From NCBI GenBank assembly GCA_012518475.1, contig JAAYSB010000375.1, forward strand, positions 1-13,540: a stretch of 13,540 nt of DNA. Direction: 5' to 3'. The notes beneath the pieces were generated by a model. The model did no database searches and was not told the origin of the DNA. It worked only from the letters and a program-made list of their open reading frames with translations. Shown in pieces: positions 6,148 through 12,562 of this stretch. The position numbers and the translations under genes are program-made. This stretch comes from Intrasporangiaceae bacterium. Lineage in GTDB: Bacteria > Actinomycetota > Actinomycetes > Actinomycetales > Dermatophilaceae. Position 1 is the stretch's first letter, and every line of letters begins with the position of its first letter.

Positions 6148-7324
6148 GGAGCCCCTGGAACCAGTCGACCTGGGCATCGAACTTCTTGTGGCCCTTGATG
6201 CGGGGGAACTCGATGGCCCGCAGCTCGTCGCCACGCTCCTCGTCGTGACCGACCACGCCGGAGGTGCCGGCCAGTGCCGACTCGACCGCGAGAGTGGTGC
6301 ACGTGTCGATGAGGGCGAGATCCTCGTCGTTCGCCGCTGCCGAGCGGGAGAAGTAGCCGGATTTCTGGACCATGGTCTTCTCCGCGCCGATGAGCTCGGC
6401 GAACTGCTTGGCGAACCAGGCGCCGGGGTTGACCTTGTCGATCTGGACGTGGCCGAAGGGGTCGATCGGGACCTCCTCGCCCTTGGCCTTCATCTCCTCG
6501 ACGATCTCGTCGACGCCGGCCCCCTCGGACAGGAAGATGTTGACGCATCCGATCTCGTCCATGACCGTCTTGAGGCGCTCGGCCTCCACGTGCAGGTCGG
6601 GATGCAGCTCAGGCACATAGACGGCGTGGACGTCCCAGCAGCGGGGGTCGTTGCCGAAGCCGCTGACGAGCTCCTGCTCCCCCACCCACTGGTGATAGCG
6701 CTTGGCCGTCTCGGCGGTCAGCCAGCCGCAGTTGCGGCCCATGACCTCGTGGACGATGAGCATCCGCGGGTTCGAGGAGTGCTCGGCGATGATGTTGCGC
6801 GCATAGATGGAGCCCTGCTCTGCTGCGGTCCAGGCCCCGAGGCTCTGCCGAATCGGGACGACGTCGTTGTCGATCGTCTTCGGCAGGCCGACGACGGTGA
6901 GCTCGTAGTCGTTCTCGTGCAGATAGGCAGCCAGATCCGCAGCGGTCGTGTTCGTATCGTCTCCGCCGATCGTGTGCAGCACGTCGACGCCGTCCCTGGT
7001 CAGCTGCTCGGCTGCGACATGGAGCGGGTCCTGCCCCTCCTGGACCAGGCCACGCTTGACGCAGTCCTCGACGTTGGTCAGCTTGACCCTGCTGTTGCCG
7101 ATCGGGGACCCACCGCGCAGGTGCAGCAGGTGGGCCTGCTCGCGCACCTCCGGCGTGACCTCGTCGTAGCGCCCGGTGAGGAGGCCGGCGTATCCGTCGA
7201 GGTAGCCGATGATCCGGATGCTCGGGTCGTGCTTGGTGTACTTCTCGATGAGACCACCGACGGCGGAGGACAGACACGGGGCCAGCCCACCGGCGGTGAG
7301 CAGGGCCACGGTGCGAACGGTCAT
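6125..7324 (-). CDS. Pyrophosphate-dependent 6-phosphofructokinase
   Basis: 399-residue phosphofructokinase-family enzyme that phosphorylates fructose 6-phosphate, most likely using pyrophosphate. Key motifs: TAGGLAPCLSSAVGGL (10-25) as the phosphate-donor loop, GGDDTN (120-125) where ATP enzymes have GGDGS/T, and PKTIDND (148-154) where ATP enzymes have PGTIDN. The Asp and Lys at these positions are the accepted hallmarks of pyrophosphate use. The catalytic Asp is in TIDND; MGRNCGW (195-201) binds substrate. ATG 7324 is chosen because AGAGGTG lies 9 bases upstream; an in-frame GTG at 7336 is less well placed. It lies 150 bp downstream of the asd-like gene on the same strand, with a weak hairpin between, so it may be separately transcribed. 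The reaction is reversible in the family, allowing glycolytic or gluconeogenic use. Confidence 0.9.
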   Translation of the reverse strand: MTVRTVALLTAGGLAPCLSSAVGGLIEKYTKHDPSIRIIGYLDGYAGLLTGRYDEVTPEVREQAHLLHLRGGSPIGNSRVKLTNVEDCVKRGLVQEGQDPLHVAAEQLTRDGVDVLHTIGGDDTNTTAADLAAYLHENDYELTVVGLPKTIDNDVVPIRQSLGAWTAAEQGSIYARNIIAEHSSNPRMLIVHEVMGRNCGWLTAETAKRYHQWVGEQELVSGFGNDPRCWDVHAVYVPELHPDLHVEAERLKTVMDEIGCVNIFLSEGAGVDEIVEEMKAKGEEVPIDPFGHVQIDKVNPGAWFAKQFAELIGAEKTMVQKSGYFSRSAAANDEDLALIDTCTTLAVESALAGTSGVVGHDEERGDELRAIEFPRIKGHKKFDAQVDWFQGLLSEIGQQ

Positions 7325-7412
7325 GACGACAATCACCTCTCAGGACGACAGATCAGGGGTATGCAGTGCTCAACCCATCATGTCGCATGCGCTGGACCGC
7401 CGGTCACCGGAC

Positions 7413-7428
7413 CCGGGCCGCTGCCCGG
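7413..7428 (-). terminator. Weak hairpin between the asd-like and phosphofructokinase genes
   Basis: CCGGGC-CGCT-GCCCGG forms a 6-bp all-GC stem with a four-base loop, about 47 bases past the asd-like stop on the minus strand. There is no T-run. It could be a GC-rich terminator or chance in a GC-rich spacer. The rest of 7325-7474 shows no other clear signal except the ribosome binding site of the downstream gene. Confidence 0.25.
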
Positions 7429-7474
7429 TTGCGGCGATCTGCCCGACCCTGCCGAGTCTCGGGCCGCGAAATCC

Positions 7475-8554
7475 TCAGGCCTGGTAGCCCAGATCGCGGA
7501 GCACGAGCTCGGCCGTCTGGAGCATGTTGAGGCCGGCACCCTTGCGGAGGTTGTCACCGCTGACGAAGAAGTCGAGTGATCGGGGGAAGTCCGGACTCTG
7601 CCGGAGCCTGCCGATGAAGCGTGGGTCCGCGCCGACGACGTCGACAGGGGTCGGGAACTCGAGATCCGGGTGGTCCATGAGCACGACCATAGGAGCCTCG
7701 ACGAGAGCCCGCCGGGCGCGCTCGACGTCCAGCGGTCGTGAGAACGTCGCGTGCACGGAGACCGAGTGCGCAGAGATGACCGGGACCCGGACGCAGGTCG
7801 CCATGACCTTCAGGTCGGGCAGGCCGAGGATCTTGCGGGTCTCGTCGCGGAGCTTCGCCTCCTCGGTCGTCCAGCCGTCCTCACCTGGGCCACCGACGAA
7901 GGGAATCACGTTGAGCGCCAACGGCGCCGGGAAGCAGGACTCCTCCCCCACCTCGTCCTCGATGAGCCGACGGATGTCCCCTGGACGCTGCGCGAGATCC
8001 CGGTGTCCGGCGACGGCCTCGACCTCGTCATAGAGCCGGACGATGCCCTGGCGACCCAGCCCGGAGGCGGCCTGGAAGGTCGTCACGACGAGCGCGACCA
8101 GACCCCAGCCGCGGTGGAGCACCCCGAGCGCATCGATCACCGTCATGACCGTCGCGCCCGGATTCGCGATGATCCCGTGCGGTCGGTTCGCCACCTCGTC
8201 GGGGTTGACCTCAGCCACGACGAGCGGGACTCCCTCTCGTCCCCGATAGATCGTGCTGTTGTCGATCACGACGACACCGCGCGCGACTGCGCACTCGACC
8301 CACTGCTCGGTGACCGCCGGCGGGAGGTCGAACAGGGCCACATCCACCCCGTCGAAGAAGTCCTCATCAAGTCGCTGGACGACGAGCTCCTCGCCGGCGA
8401 CGGTCAACGTCGTGCCGACCTCGGCGTCCTCCGCGCTGACCCGCACCTCCGCCCAGTGGTGCCGGAACATCGGCAGACAGGACCGGATGACCCTACCGAC
8501 GGCCCCCGTCGCACCGACGACCCCCAGGACAGGTCGAGAACTCGGGCTCCCCAT
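7475..8554 (-). CDS. Aspartate-semialdehyde dehydrogenase paralogue lacking the catalytic Cys
   Basis: 359 residues, like bacterial aspartate-semialdehyde dehydrogenase (NADPH-dependent reduction of aspartyl phosphate in lysine, threonine and methionine synthesis). Conserved parts: VVGATGAVG at the N-terminus for NADP, VVIDNST (96-102), TTFQAASGLG with Gln161, TTEEAKLRDETRKILGLPDL, CVRVPV with Arg256, SAHSVSVHATF with His263, and SGDNLRKGAGLN near the end. The nucleophilic Cys of the family motif N-P-N-C-T is missing: here it is IANPGATVM, with Ala134 encoded by GCG (plus-strand 8153-8155). The phosphate loop that is usually S-A-G-G-x-x-S reads DLPPAVT. Catalysis of the normal reaction is therefore doubtful. 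Start ATG 8554 has GAGAGG five bases upstream; GTG 8572 is an alternative. It lies 86 bp after lysC, the usual place of asd, so it may be co-transcribed. Confidence 0.88.
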   Translation of the reverse strand: MGSPSSRPVLGVVGATGAVGRVIRSCLPMFRHHWAEVRVSAEDAEVGTTLTVAGEELVVQRLDEDFFDGVDVALFDLPPAVTEQWVECAVARGVVVIDNSTIYRGREGVPLVVAEVNPDEVANRPHGIIANPGATVMTVIDALGVLHRGWGLVALVVTTFQAASGLGRQGIVRLYDEVEAVAGHRDLAQRPGDIRRLIEDEVGEESCFPAPLALNVIPFVGGPGEDGWTTEEAKLRDETRKILGLPDLKVMATCVRVPVISAHSVSVHATFSRPLDVERARRALVEAPMVVLMDHPDLEFPTPVDVVGADPRFIGRLRQSPDFPRSLDFFVSGDNLRKGAGLNMLQTAELVLRDLGYQA

Positions 8555-8596
8555 GGCCGCCTCTCTGGCCACTCACCGCGGCCGGTGACATCAGTG

Positions 8597-8614
8597 ATGC
8601 GGCCCGCGCCGCAT
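8597..8614 (-). terminator. Hairpin between lysC and the asd-like gene
   Basis: ATGCGGC-CCGC-GCCGCAT is a perfect 7-bp stem with a four-base loop, in the 86-bp gap between lysC and the asd-like gene. It has no T-run on the minus strand, so it may be a GC-rich terminator, an attenuator or an RNA processing site that lowers read-through into the asd-like gene. The stem is directly seen; the role is inferred. Confidence 0.35.
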
Positions 8615-8640
8615 ATCCCTTCAGTCTGTCACGCGCAGCC

Positions 8641-9159
8641 TCAGCGTCCAGTCCCTGCATACACCACTGCTTCGGACTCGCCCTCGAGCTCGAAGGCCGC
8701 GTGCACGGCCCGGGCCGCTTCGGCGAGCCGCTCCTCACCGGTGATGACCGAGATGCGGATCTCGGAGGTGGAGATCATCTCGACGTTGATCCCCGCCTCT
8801 GCCAGTGCCTTGAAGAAGGTGGCGGAGACACCGGTGTTGGTGCGCATACCCGTGCCGACGAGCGAGAGCTTGCCGATCTGGTCGTCGTACTGCAGGCCGG
8901 TGAAGCCCACGGTCTCCCGGATGCGCTCGAGTGCCTCCATCGCCGTGCGCCCCTCGGTCCGCGCCAGGGTGAAGGAGATGTCGGTGCGTCCGGTCTCCAC
9001 GGCAGAGACGTTCTGGACGATCATGTCGATGTTGAGACCTGCTCGGGCGAGCGCCTCGAAGATCTCGGCGGCCATGCCGCTCCGGTCGGGGACTCCGACG
9101 ATCGTCAGCTTGGCCTGGGAGTCGTCGTGGGCGACTCCGGCGATGATCGGGGCTTCCAC
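8641..9159 (-). other. Probable in-frame beta subunit of aspartate kinase
   Basis: Inside lysC, an AAGGAG (plus-strand 9165-9170) lies five bases before the in-frame GTG at codon 250 (9159-9157). Initiation there gives a 172-residue polypeptide containing only the two ACT domains. Corynebacterium aspartokinase is known to be an alpha2-beta2 enzyme made from such overlapping in-frame starts, with beta beginning at the same codon number. The ribosome binding site is stronger and better spaced than that of lysC itself. The site is seen; beta production is inferred from the family. Confidence 0.7.
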
Positions 9160-9906
9160 GGTCTCTCCTTCGGTGTAGTCCGCGACGATCGTTCCCGGCT
9201 TGTCGGTGAAGGTCGATCGGACGTGGATCGGCAGGTTGTAGCGGCGGGCGTACATGACGCAGCGCAGGTGGAGGATCTTGCTTCCGGCGGCCGCGAGCTC
9301 GAGCATCTCCTCGGCAGAGATGCGGTCGAGCTTGCTCGCCCTGGGGACCACGCGCGGATCGGCGGTGAAGACGCCGTCGACATCGGAGTAGATCTCGCAG
9401 ACGTCGGCGTCCAGGGCCGCGGCGAGGGCCACTGCGGTGGTGTCGGAGCCGCCCCGGCCGAGGGTAGTGATCTCCTTGGTTGTCTGGCTGACCCCCTGGA
9501 ACCCGGCCACGATGACGATGTGTCCCTCACCGAGGGCCTGGGTGATCCGACCCGGGGTGACGTCGATGATCTTGGCCCGGCCGTGCTCCTCGTCGGTGAT
9601 CACGCCGGCCTGCGACCCCGTAAAGGACCGGGCGGTGAAACCGAGGTCGTGGATGGCCATGGCCACGAGGGCCATCGAGATGCGCTCACCTGCGGTCATG
9701 AGCATGTCGAGCTCGCGTGGGGGCGGGACGGGGCTGACCTCCTGCGCCAGGTCCAGCAGCTCGTCGGTCGTGTCACCCATGGCCGAGACGACGACGCACA
9801 CGTCATTGCCGGCGCGGCGGGTCTCGGTGATCCGACGGGCGACCCGCTTGATGCTCTCAGCGTCGGCGAGGGACGAACCGCCGTACTTCTGGACGACAGT
9901 GGGCAC
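8641..9906 (-). CDS. lysC: Aspartate kinase (feedback-regulated, ACT domains)
   Basis: Phosphorylates L-aspartate with ATP to 4-aspartyl phosphate, the first step to lysine, threonine, methionine and diaminopimelate. The 421 residues match the actinobacterial alpha subunit. Kinase domain: VVQKYGGSSLAD (4-15), VVVSAMGDTTDELL, MTAGERIS, FTGSQAG, GFQGVS, TTLGRGGSDTTAVALAA, and YSDVDGVFTADPR. From about residue 265 two ACT domains follow (KLTIVGVPDRSGMAAEIF and KLSLVGTGMRTNTGV), the site of lysine/threonine feedback in relatives. GTG 9906 is chosen: AAGGAG lies 9 bases upstream, and the 421-residue length fits exactly; the longer frame to 9951 adds a non-conserved tail. An internal start at codon 250 probably yields a separate beta subunit. 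A hairpin upstream separates it from recR-DUF5063. Confidence 0.96.
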   Translation of the reverse strand: MPTVVQKYGGSSLADAESIKRVARRITETRRAGNDVCVVVSAMGDTTDELLDLAQEVSPVPPPRELDMLMTAGERISMALVAMAIHDLGFTARSFTGSQAGVITDEEHGRAKIIDVTPGRITQALGEGHIVIVAGFQGVSQTTKEITTLGRGGSDTTAVALAAALDADVCEIYSDVDGVFTADPRVVPRASKLDRISAEEMLELAAAGSKILHLRCVMYARRYNLPIHVRSTFTDKPGTIVADYTEGETVEAPIIAGVAHDDSQAKLTIVGVPDRSGMAAEIFEALARAGLNIDMIVQNVSAVETGRTDISFTLARTEGRTAMEALERIRETVGFTGLQYDDQIGKLSLVGTGMRTNTGVSATFFKALAEAGINVEMISTSEIRISVITGEERLAEAARAVHAAFELEGESEAVVYAGTGR

Positions 9907-9957
9907 GCGGGTGATCTCCTTCAGTGCGATGGCTCGCGAGGAGCCGGTCAACGATCG

Positions 9958-9963
9958 ATGCTA
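9958..9963 (-). promoter_or_regulatory. Candidate -10 of a lysC promoter
   Basis: TAGCAT on the minus strand fits TANNNT and lies about 50 bases before the lysC GTG, leaving a short leader that carries AAGGAG. No good -35 is visible. It lies just past the hairpin at 9982-10006, consistent with a transcription unit boundary. Confidence 0.3.
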
Positions 9964-9981
9964 ACCGCAGGCCCTGGCCGC

Positions 9982-10006
9982 TCCGCATCCTCGGCCGGAT
10001 TGCGGA
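9982..10006 (-). terminator. Hairpin after the recR-DUF5063 unit
   Basis: TCCGCATCC (9982-9990) pairs with GGATTGCGGA (9997-10006) through nine base pairs with one bulged base and a six-base loop. It begins two bases past the DUF5063 stop on the minus strand. There is no T-run. Its place directly after the gene suggests a GC-rich terminator or transcript 3'-end stabiliser. Confidence 0.4.
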
Positions 10007-10008
10007 CG

Positions 10009-10590
10009 TCAGGGGTGGAGAGCGTCGAACTCGGCGTCGGCGACGACATCGTCATCCGCGTCCAGCCGGACATGGCCGAGCAGGGTCTGCAGGACCCGCA
10101 GCGCCATCGAGGCACGCACACCCCACTGGGAGAGATAGCTGAACTGCCACCACCACAGTGCCTCGGAGTCACGGCCGGCCTGGTGGTGCTGGAGTCCGTG
10201 GAGGAGGCACGACGCGATCTCTGTGAGGTCGGCGGCGAGCGATCCGGCGGCGACCTCGGTCGACGTGACCGGATCGACGACGTCGGTGTAGTCATCGAGC
10301 CCGTCGAACTGGTCACGCAGCGCCTGGAGCATCGGATCGAGGTCGAGGTCAGGTCCTGGGTCGGACTCGAACTGGTCCGAGGGGACCACATCCTCGATGG
10401 CACCCAGTCGGGCGCCCATGACGAGGACCTGGGACAGCGCGAGCAGTCCCATGGGGATCGCGGCCGCCGCGTTCTCGCCACCAGCGATCCCACCGATGGT
10501 GTCCACGTAGGCGCCGGCGTCCCGCGCGCAGTCGGCGGCGAGCTCGCTGACGACGTCCTCGATGCTCGTGGCCTGCACCCGCCCGGTCAT
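10009..10590 (-). CDS. DUF5063 family protein
   Basis: 193 residues, starting at ATG 10590, one base after the recR stop, so it is almost certainly translated from the recR transcript. It is acidic and mostly helical by composition. The strongest signature is ALWWWQFSYLSQWG (144-157), followed by VRASMALRVLQTLLGH; the N-terminal part (SELAADCARDAGAYVDTIGG) and a variable Asp-rich linker (68-105) precede it. This matches the DUF5063 proteins that commonly follow recR in Actinomycetota. No catalytic motif, signal peptide or membrane segment is apparent. Function is unknown; the tight coupling with recR hints at a link with recombination repair or simply conserved gene order. Confidence 0.85.
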   Translation of the reverse strand: MTGRVQATSIEDVVSELAADCARDAGAYVDTIGGIAGGENAAAAIPMGLLALSQVLVMGARLGAIEDVVPSDQFESDPGPDLDLDPMLQALRDQFDGLDDYTDVVDPVTSTEVAAGSLAADLTEIASCLLHGLQHHQAGRDSEALWWWQFSYLSQWGVRASMALRVLQTLLGHVRLDADDDVVADAEFDALHP

Positions 10591-10591
10591 C

Positions 10592-11224
10592 TCATCCCAC
10601 CTCGCTGACGGAGGGCGTCTTGGCCCTGCTCATGACCCGCCGCCCCTCGAAGGCCCTGCCCAGAGTCACCTCGTCGGCGTACTCGAGGTCGCCACCGACC
10701 GGCAGGCCGGAGGCGAGTCTGCTCACGGTGATGCCCTCGAACCCCGCGAGGAGGCGGACGAGATAGGAAGCCGTCGCCTCTCCCTCGAGGTTGGGGTCGG
10801 TTGCGACGATCACCTCGGTGACCTCATCACTGCCGAGCCTGGTCATCAGCTCGGTGAAGCGCAGCTCGCCCGGGCCGATGCCGTCCATGGGGCTGATCGC
10901 TCCGCCGAGGACGTGATAGAGGCCGCGGAACTCCCTGGTGCGCTCGATCGCGATGACATCCTTGGGCTCCTCGACCACGCAGATCGAGTGCTGGTCGCGC
11001 CGCGGGTCGAGGCACACCCGGCAGCGCTCCCCCTCAGCGACGTTGCCGCAGACCTCACAGAAGCGGACCTTGTCCTTGACGGCCTGGATGGCCTGGACGA
11101 GCCGGGTGACATCCGCGGAGTCGGCAGCGAGGAGGTGGAACGCCATCCGCTGGGCGCTCTTGGGACCGATGCCCGGAAGTCTTCCGAGCTCGTCGATCAG
11201 GTCCTGGACTGCGCCGTCATACAC
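10592..11224 (-). CDS. recR: Recombination protein RecR
   Basis: RecR works with RecO and RecF to load RecA at single-strand gaps; it forms a ring-like clamp on DNA. The 210 residues are slightly longer than the usual 198-203, because of a C-terminal tail ending in KTPSVSEVG. Domains: helix-hairpin-helix LPGIGPKSAQRMAFHLL (16-32); four-cysteine zinc motif with Cys56, Cys59, Cys68 and Cys71; Toprim domain from about 79 to 174, with VVEEPKDV and ATDPNLEGEATASYL; then the conserved ASGLPVGGDLEYADEVTLGR (171-190). GTG 11224 gives the family N-terminus (Tyr-Asp-Gly-Ala-Val-Gln-Asp-Leu-Ile) and lies six bases after a TAGGCT box. It heads the recR-DUF5063 unit. The ybaB gene that normally precedes recR is absent here. 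Confidence 0.97.
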   Translation of the reverse strand: MYDGAVQDLIDELGRLPGIGPKSAQRMAFHLLAADSADVTRLVQAIQAVKDKVRFCEVCGNVAEGERCRVCLDPRRDQHSICVVEEPKDVIAIERTREFRGLYHVLGGAISPMDGIGPGELRFTELMTRLGSDEVTEVIVATDPNLEGEATASYLVRLLAGFEGITVSRLASGLPVGGDLEYADEVTLGRAFEGRRVMSRAKTPSVSEVG

Positions 11225-11230
11225 AGCTCG

Positions 11231-11236
11231 AGCCTA
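11231..11236 (-). promoter_or_regulatory. -10 box of a leaderless recR promoter
   Basis: On the minus strand TAGGCT is followed by six bases and the GTG start of recR. The same hexamer, seven bases from the start, precedes the next gene upstream (11534-11539). No clear -35 is visible. It implies recR has its own promoter and is not only read from dnaX. Confidence 0.5.
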
Positions 11237-11268
11237 TGCGCTCACCCTGACAGGACGCGGGACGTCGG

Positions 11269-11526
11269 TCAGGACTCGCTGCCGTCGGGCCCAGCAGTGG
11301 CCGAGTCACCGTCGACGAGGACATAGCCGCCGGCCTCGTCGAGGGCGTCGGCGACCTCACTGTCGGTGAGGTCCCGGGTGCTGGTGACGACGATGGTGGA
11401 GACTCCGTCCCGCACCGGCGTGACGTCGGCCGCCTCGACGGCGTCGAGGGCGCCGAGCTCCTCGGCAACAGCGGCGGCGCAGTGACCGCAGGTGAGTCCG
11501 GTCGCGTGGAAGGTCTGAGTGGCCAT
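11269..11526 (-). CDS. Heavy-metal-associated domain protein (CopZ-like)
   Basis: 85 residues. The N-terminal 67 or so form an HMA ferredoxin-like fold: TFHATGLTCGHCAAAVAEEL carries the C-x-x-C metal site at Cys13 and Cys16 in the G-[LM]-T-C-x-x-C context, followed by VTPVRDGVSTIVV and DSEVADALDEAGGYVLV. A short Asp/Ser-rich tail follows. Small stand-alone HMA proteins bind Cu(I) and deliver it to P-type ATPases or regulators; the metal here is inferred. No copper ATPase or CsoR-type regulator is adjacent, which is unusual for a chaperone. ATG 11526 is chosen because it gives the normal short N-terminus and lies seven bases after TAGGCT; an upstream in-frame start near 11559 would add a non-conserved basic tail. 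Confidence 0.9.
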   Translation of the reverse strand: MATQTFHATGLTCGHCAAAVAEELGALDAVEAADVTPVRDGVSTIVVTSTRDLTDSEVADALDEAGGYVLVDGDSATAGPDGSES

Positions 11527-11533
11527 GCCGACA

Positions 11534-11539
11534 AGCCTA
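11534..11539 (-). promoter_or_regulatory. -10 box of a leaderless promoter for the HMA protein
   Basis: TAGGCT on the minus strand, seven bases before the ATG at 11526. It is identical to the hexamer before recR. The 122-bp spacer 11527-11648 also holds the divergent acyltransferase promoter. Confidence 0.4.
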
Positions 11540-11635
11540 CGTCCGTGTCCGGATACCACGCCACGATCCGTCGTCGCTCCACCGTCCTCACCAGCCCGGC
11601 GAGTCTGCCGACCGACGATCGCCCCCGAAAGCGAC

Positions 11636-11641
11636 TAGCGT
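11636..11641 (+). promoter_or_regulatory. -10 box of a leaderless promoter for the acyltransferase
   Basis: TAGCGT fits TANNNT and is followed by seven bases before GTG 11649. This favours GTG 11649 over the in-frame GTG at 11640, which would overlap the box itself. No good -35 is seen. Confidence 0.4.
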
Positions 11642-11648
11642 GCTGTGC

Positions 11649-12311
11649 GTGCTCTTCCGTGCGGTGCGTCAGGTGCTCATTCCGCTGAGTCACGCCATCT
11701 ATCGCCCCACGATCACGGGCACGGACCACGTCCCGAGGACTGGCGGCGTCCTGCTCGCGAGCAACCACCTGTCGTTCATCGACTCGTTCTGCATCCCGCT
11801 CGCCTCCCCGCGACCGGTGAGCTTCCTCGCTAAGTCGGACTACTTCACCGGGAGCGGCGTGGGCGGTGCGTTCCGCCGGGAGCTGTTCACGGCCATGGGT
11901 GCGATCCCCGTCGACCGGAACTCCGCGAGCGCAGCCCAGGAGTCCCTCGACTCAGCACTGGAGGTACTCCGTGCCGGCGGCGCCTTCGGTATCTATCCCG
12001 AGGGCACGCGCTCCCGAGACGGCCGGCTGTACCGCGGGAGGACCGGTGTCGCGTGGCTCGCCCTGACAGCCGGGGTGCCCGTCGTCCCCGTCGGACTGCT
12101 CGGCACCCAGGAGATGCAGCCGGTGGGGGCGACCTTCCCCCGTCGCGTCGACGTCACCGTCCGGTTCGGAGAGTCGATTCACCCGGAGGCCTACGCGGGT
12201 AGTCCCGCAGGCAAGGCGCGTCGCCGGCTCACGGACGATGTCATGACAGCGATCCAGGGGCTCACCGGGCAGGAATTCGCCGGGGTCTACAACGACGTCC
12301 CGCGCGCCTGA
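11649..12311 (+). CDS. 1-acyl-sn-glycerol-3-phosphate acyltransferase family protein
   Basis: 220 residues of the PlsC family, which move an acyl chain to lysophosphatidic acid or related acceptors at the inner face of the membrane. The catalytic H-x-x-x-x-D motif is NHLSFID (His40, Asp45), the substrate-binding block is IYPEGTRSRDG with EGTRS from residue 118, the third block is GVPVVPVGL near 142-150, and MGAIPVDRN is the middle block. The first 15 or so residues (LFRAVRQVLIPL) are amphipathic and could anchor the protein at the membrane. GTG 11649 follows a TAGCGT box by seven bases; GTG 11640 would add three residues. Small actinobacterial genomes often carry several PlsC paralogues for phospholipid or glycolipid synthesis, so the exact acceptor is not assigned. 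It is convergent with the membrane-protein gene, 29 bp away. Confidence 0.92.
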   Translation: MLFRAVRQVLIPLSHAIYRPTITGTDHVPRTGGVLLASNHLSFIDSFCIPLASPRPVSFLAKSDYFTGSGVGGAFRRELFTAMGAIPVDRNSASAAQESLDSALEVLRAGGAFGIYPEGTRSRDGRLYRGRTGVAWLALTAGVPVVPVGLLGTQEMQPVGATFPRRVDVTVRFGESIHPEAYAGSPAGKARRRLTDDVMTAIQGLTGQEFAGVYNDVPRA

Positions 12312-12331
12312 ACGCATCGAGGCCCAGGCGC

Positions 12332-12349
12332 CGGGTCCGGTCAGACCCG
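12332..12349. terminator. Hairpin between two convergent genes
   Basis: CGGGTC (12332-12337) and GACCCG (12344-12349) form a 6-bp stem with a six-base loop, overlapping the stop of the minus-strand gene. Just before it, GCGCCTG (12304-12310) and CAGGCGC (12325-12331) form a further 7-bp inverted repeat with a 14-base loop. Together they may form a bidirectional end for the two convergent transcripts. No T-runs are present. Confidence 0.3.
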
Positions 12350-12556
12350 CTCGTCCTCATCCCCGCGACGCACCGCCACCTGGCTGCGGTGCCCGAGAAC
12401 ATCCATGACGACGAAGGTCACGAACAACGCACCGAGGACGGCGATGAGGAAGCCGTCGAACTCGATGACGGACCAGAACAGGCTGAGGACATAGAGCAGC
12501 GCGACGACTCCGACCATGAGCAGCGCGTTGCGCAGGAGGATCCCCCTGATGTTCAT
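12341..12556 (-). CDS. Small two-helix membrane protein
   Basis: 71 residues with two predicted membrane helices: about 10-28 (NALLMVGVVALLYVLSLFW) and about 34-54 (DGFLIAVLGALFVTFVVMDV). A short basic N-terminus (NIRGILLRN) precedes them and a charged tail ending GDEDERV follows, so both ends are probably cytosolic. I do not recognise a family; it is not obviously a toxin or a transporter subunit. ATG 12556 is supported by TAGCCT six bases upstream, with GAAGGG in the gap. It lies 53 bp downstream of the dnaX stop on the same strand, but the -10 suggests its own promoter. Confidence 0.75.
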   Translation of the reverse strand: MNIRGILLRNALLMVGVVALLYVLSLFWSVIEFDGFLIAVLGALFVTFVVMDVLGHRSQVAVRRGDEDERV

Positions 12557-12562
12557 CCCTTC

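Noticed and set aside
7390..7412. CCGGT-C-ACCGG palindrome as an operator or attachment site
   Set aside because: Short all-GC dyads are expected by chance in such GC-rich DNA, and there is no supporting spacing to a promoter.
6113..7579. Plus-strand 488-codon open frame opposite the phosphofructokinase gene
   Set aside because: It is an antisense shadow of a well-supported phosphofructokinase; composition is biased to Asp/Val/Leu/Gly without motifs.
7751..10608. Long plus-strand open frames (up to 635 codons) opposite the asd-like and lysC genes
   Set aside because: They are antisense shadows from GC-rich codon bias. Their translations are low-complexity Arg/Gly/Asp-rich with no family motif, while the minus strand encodes clear enzymes.
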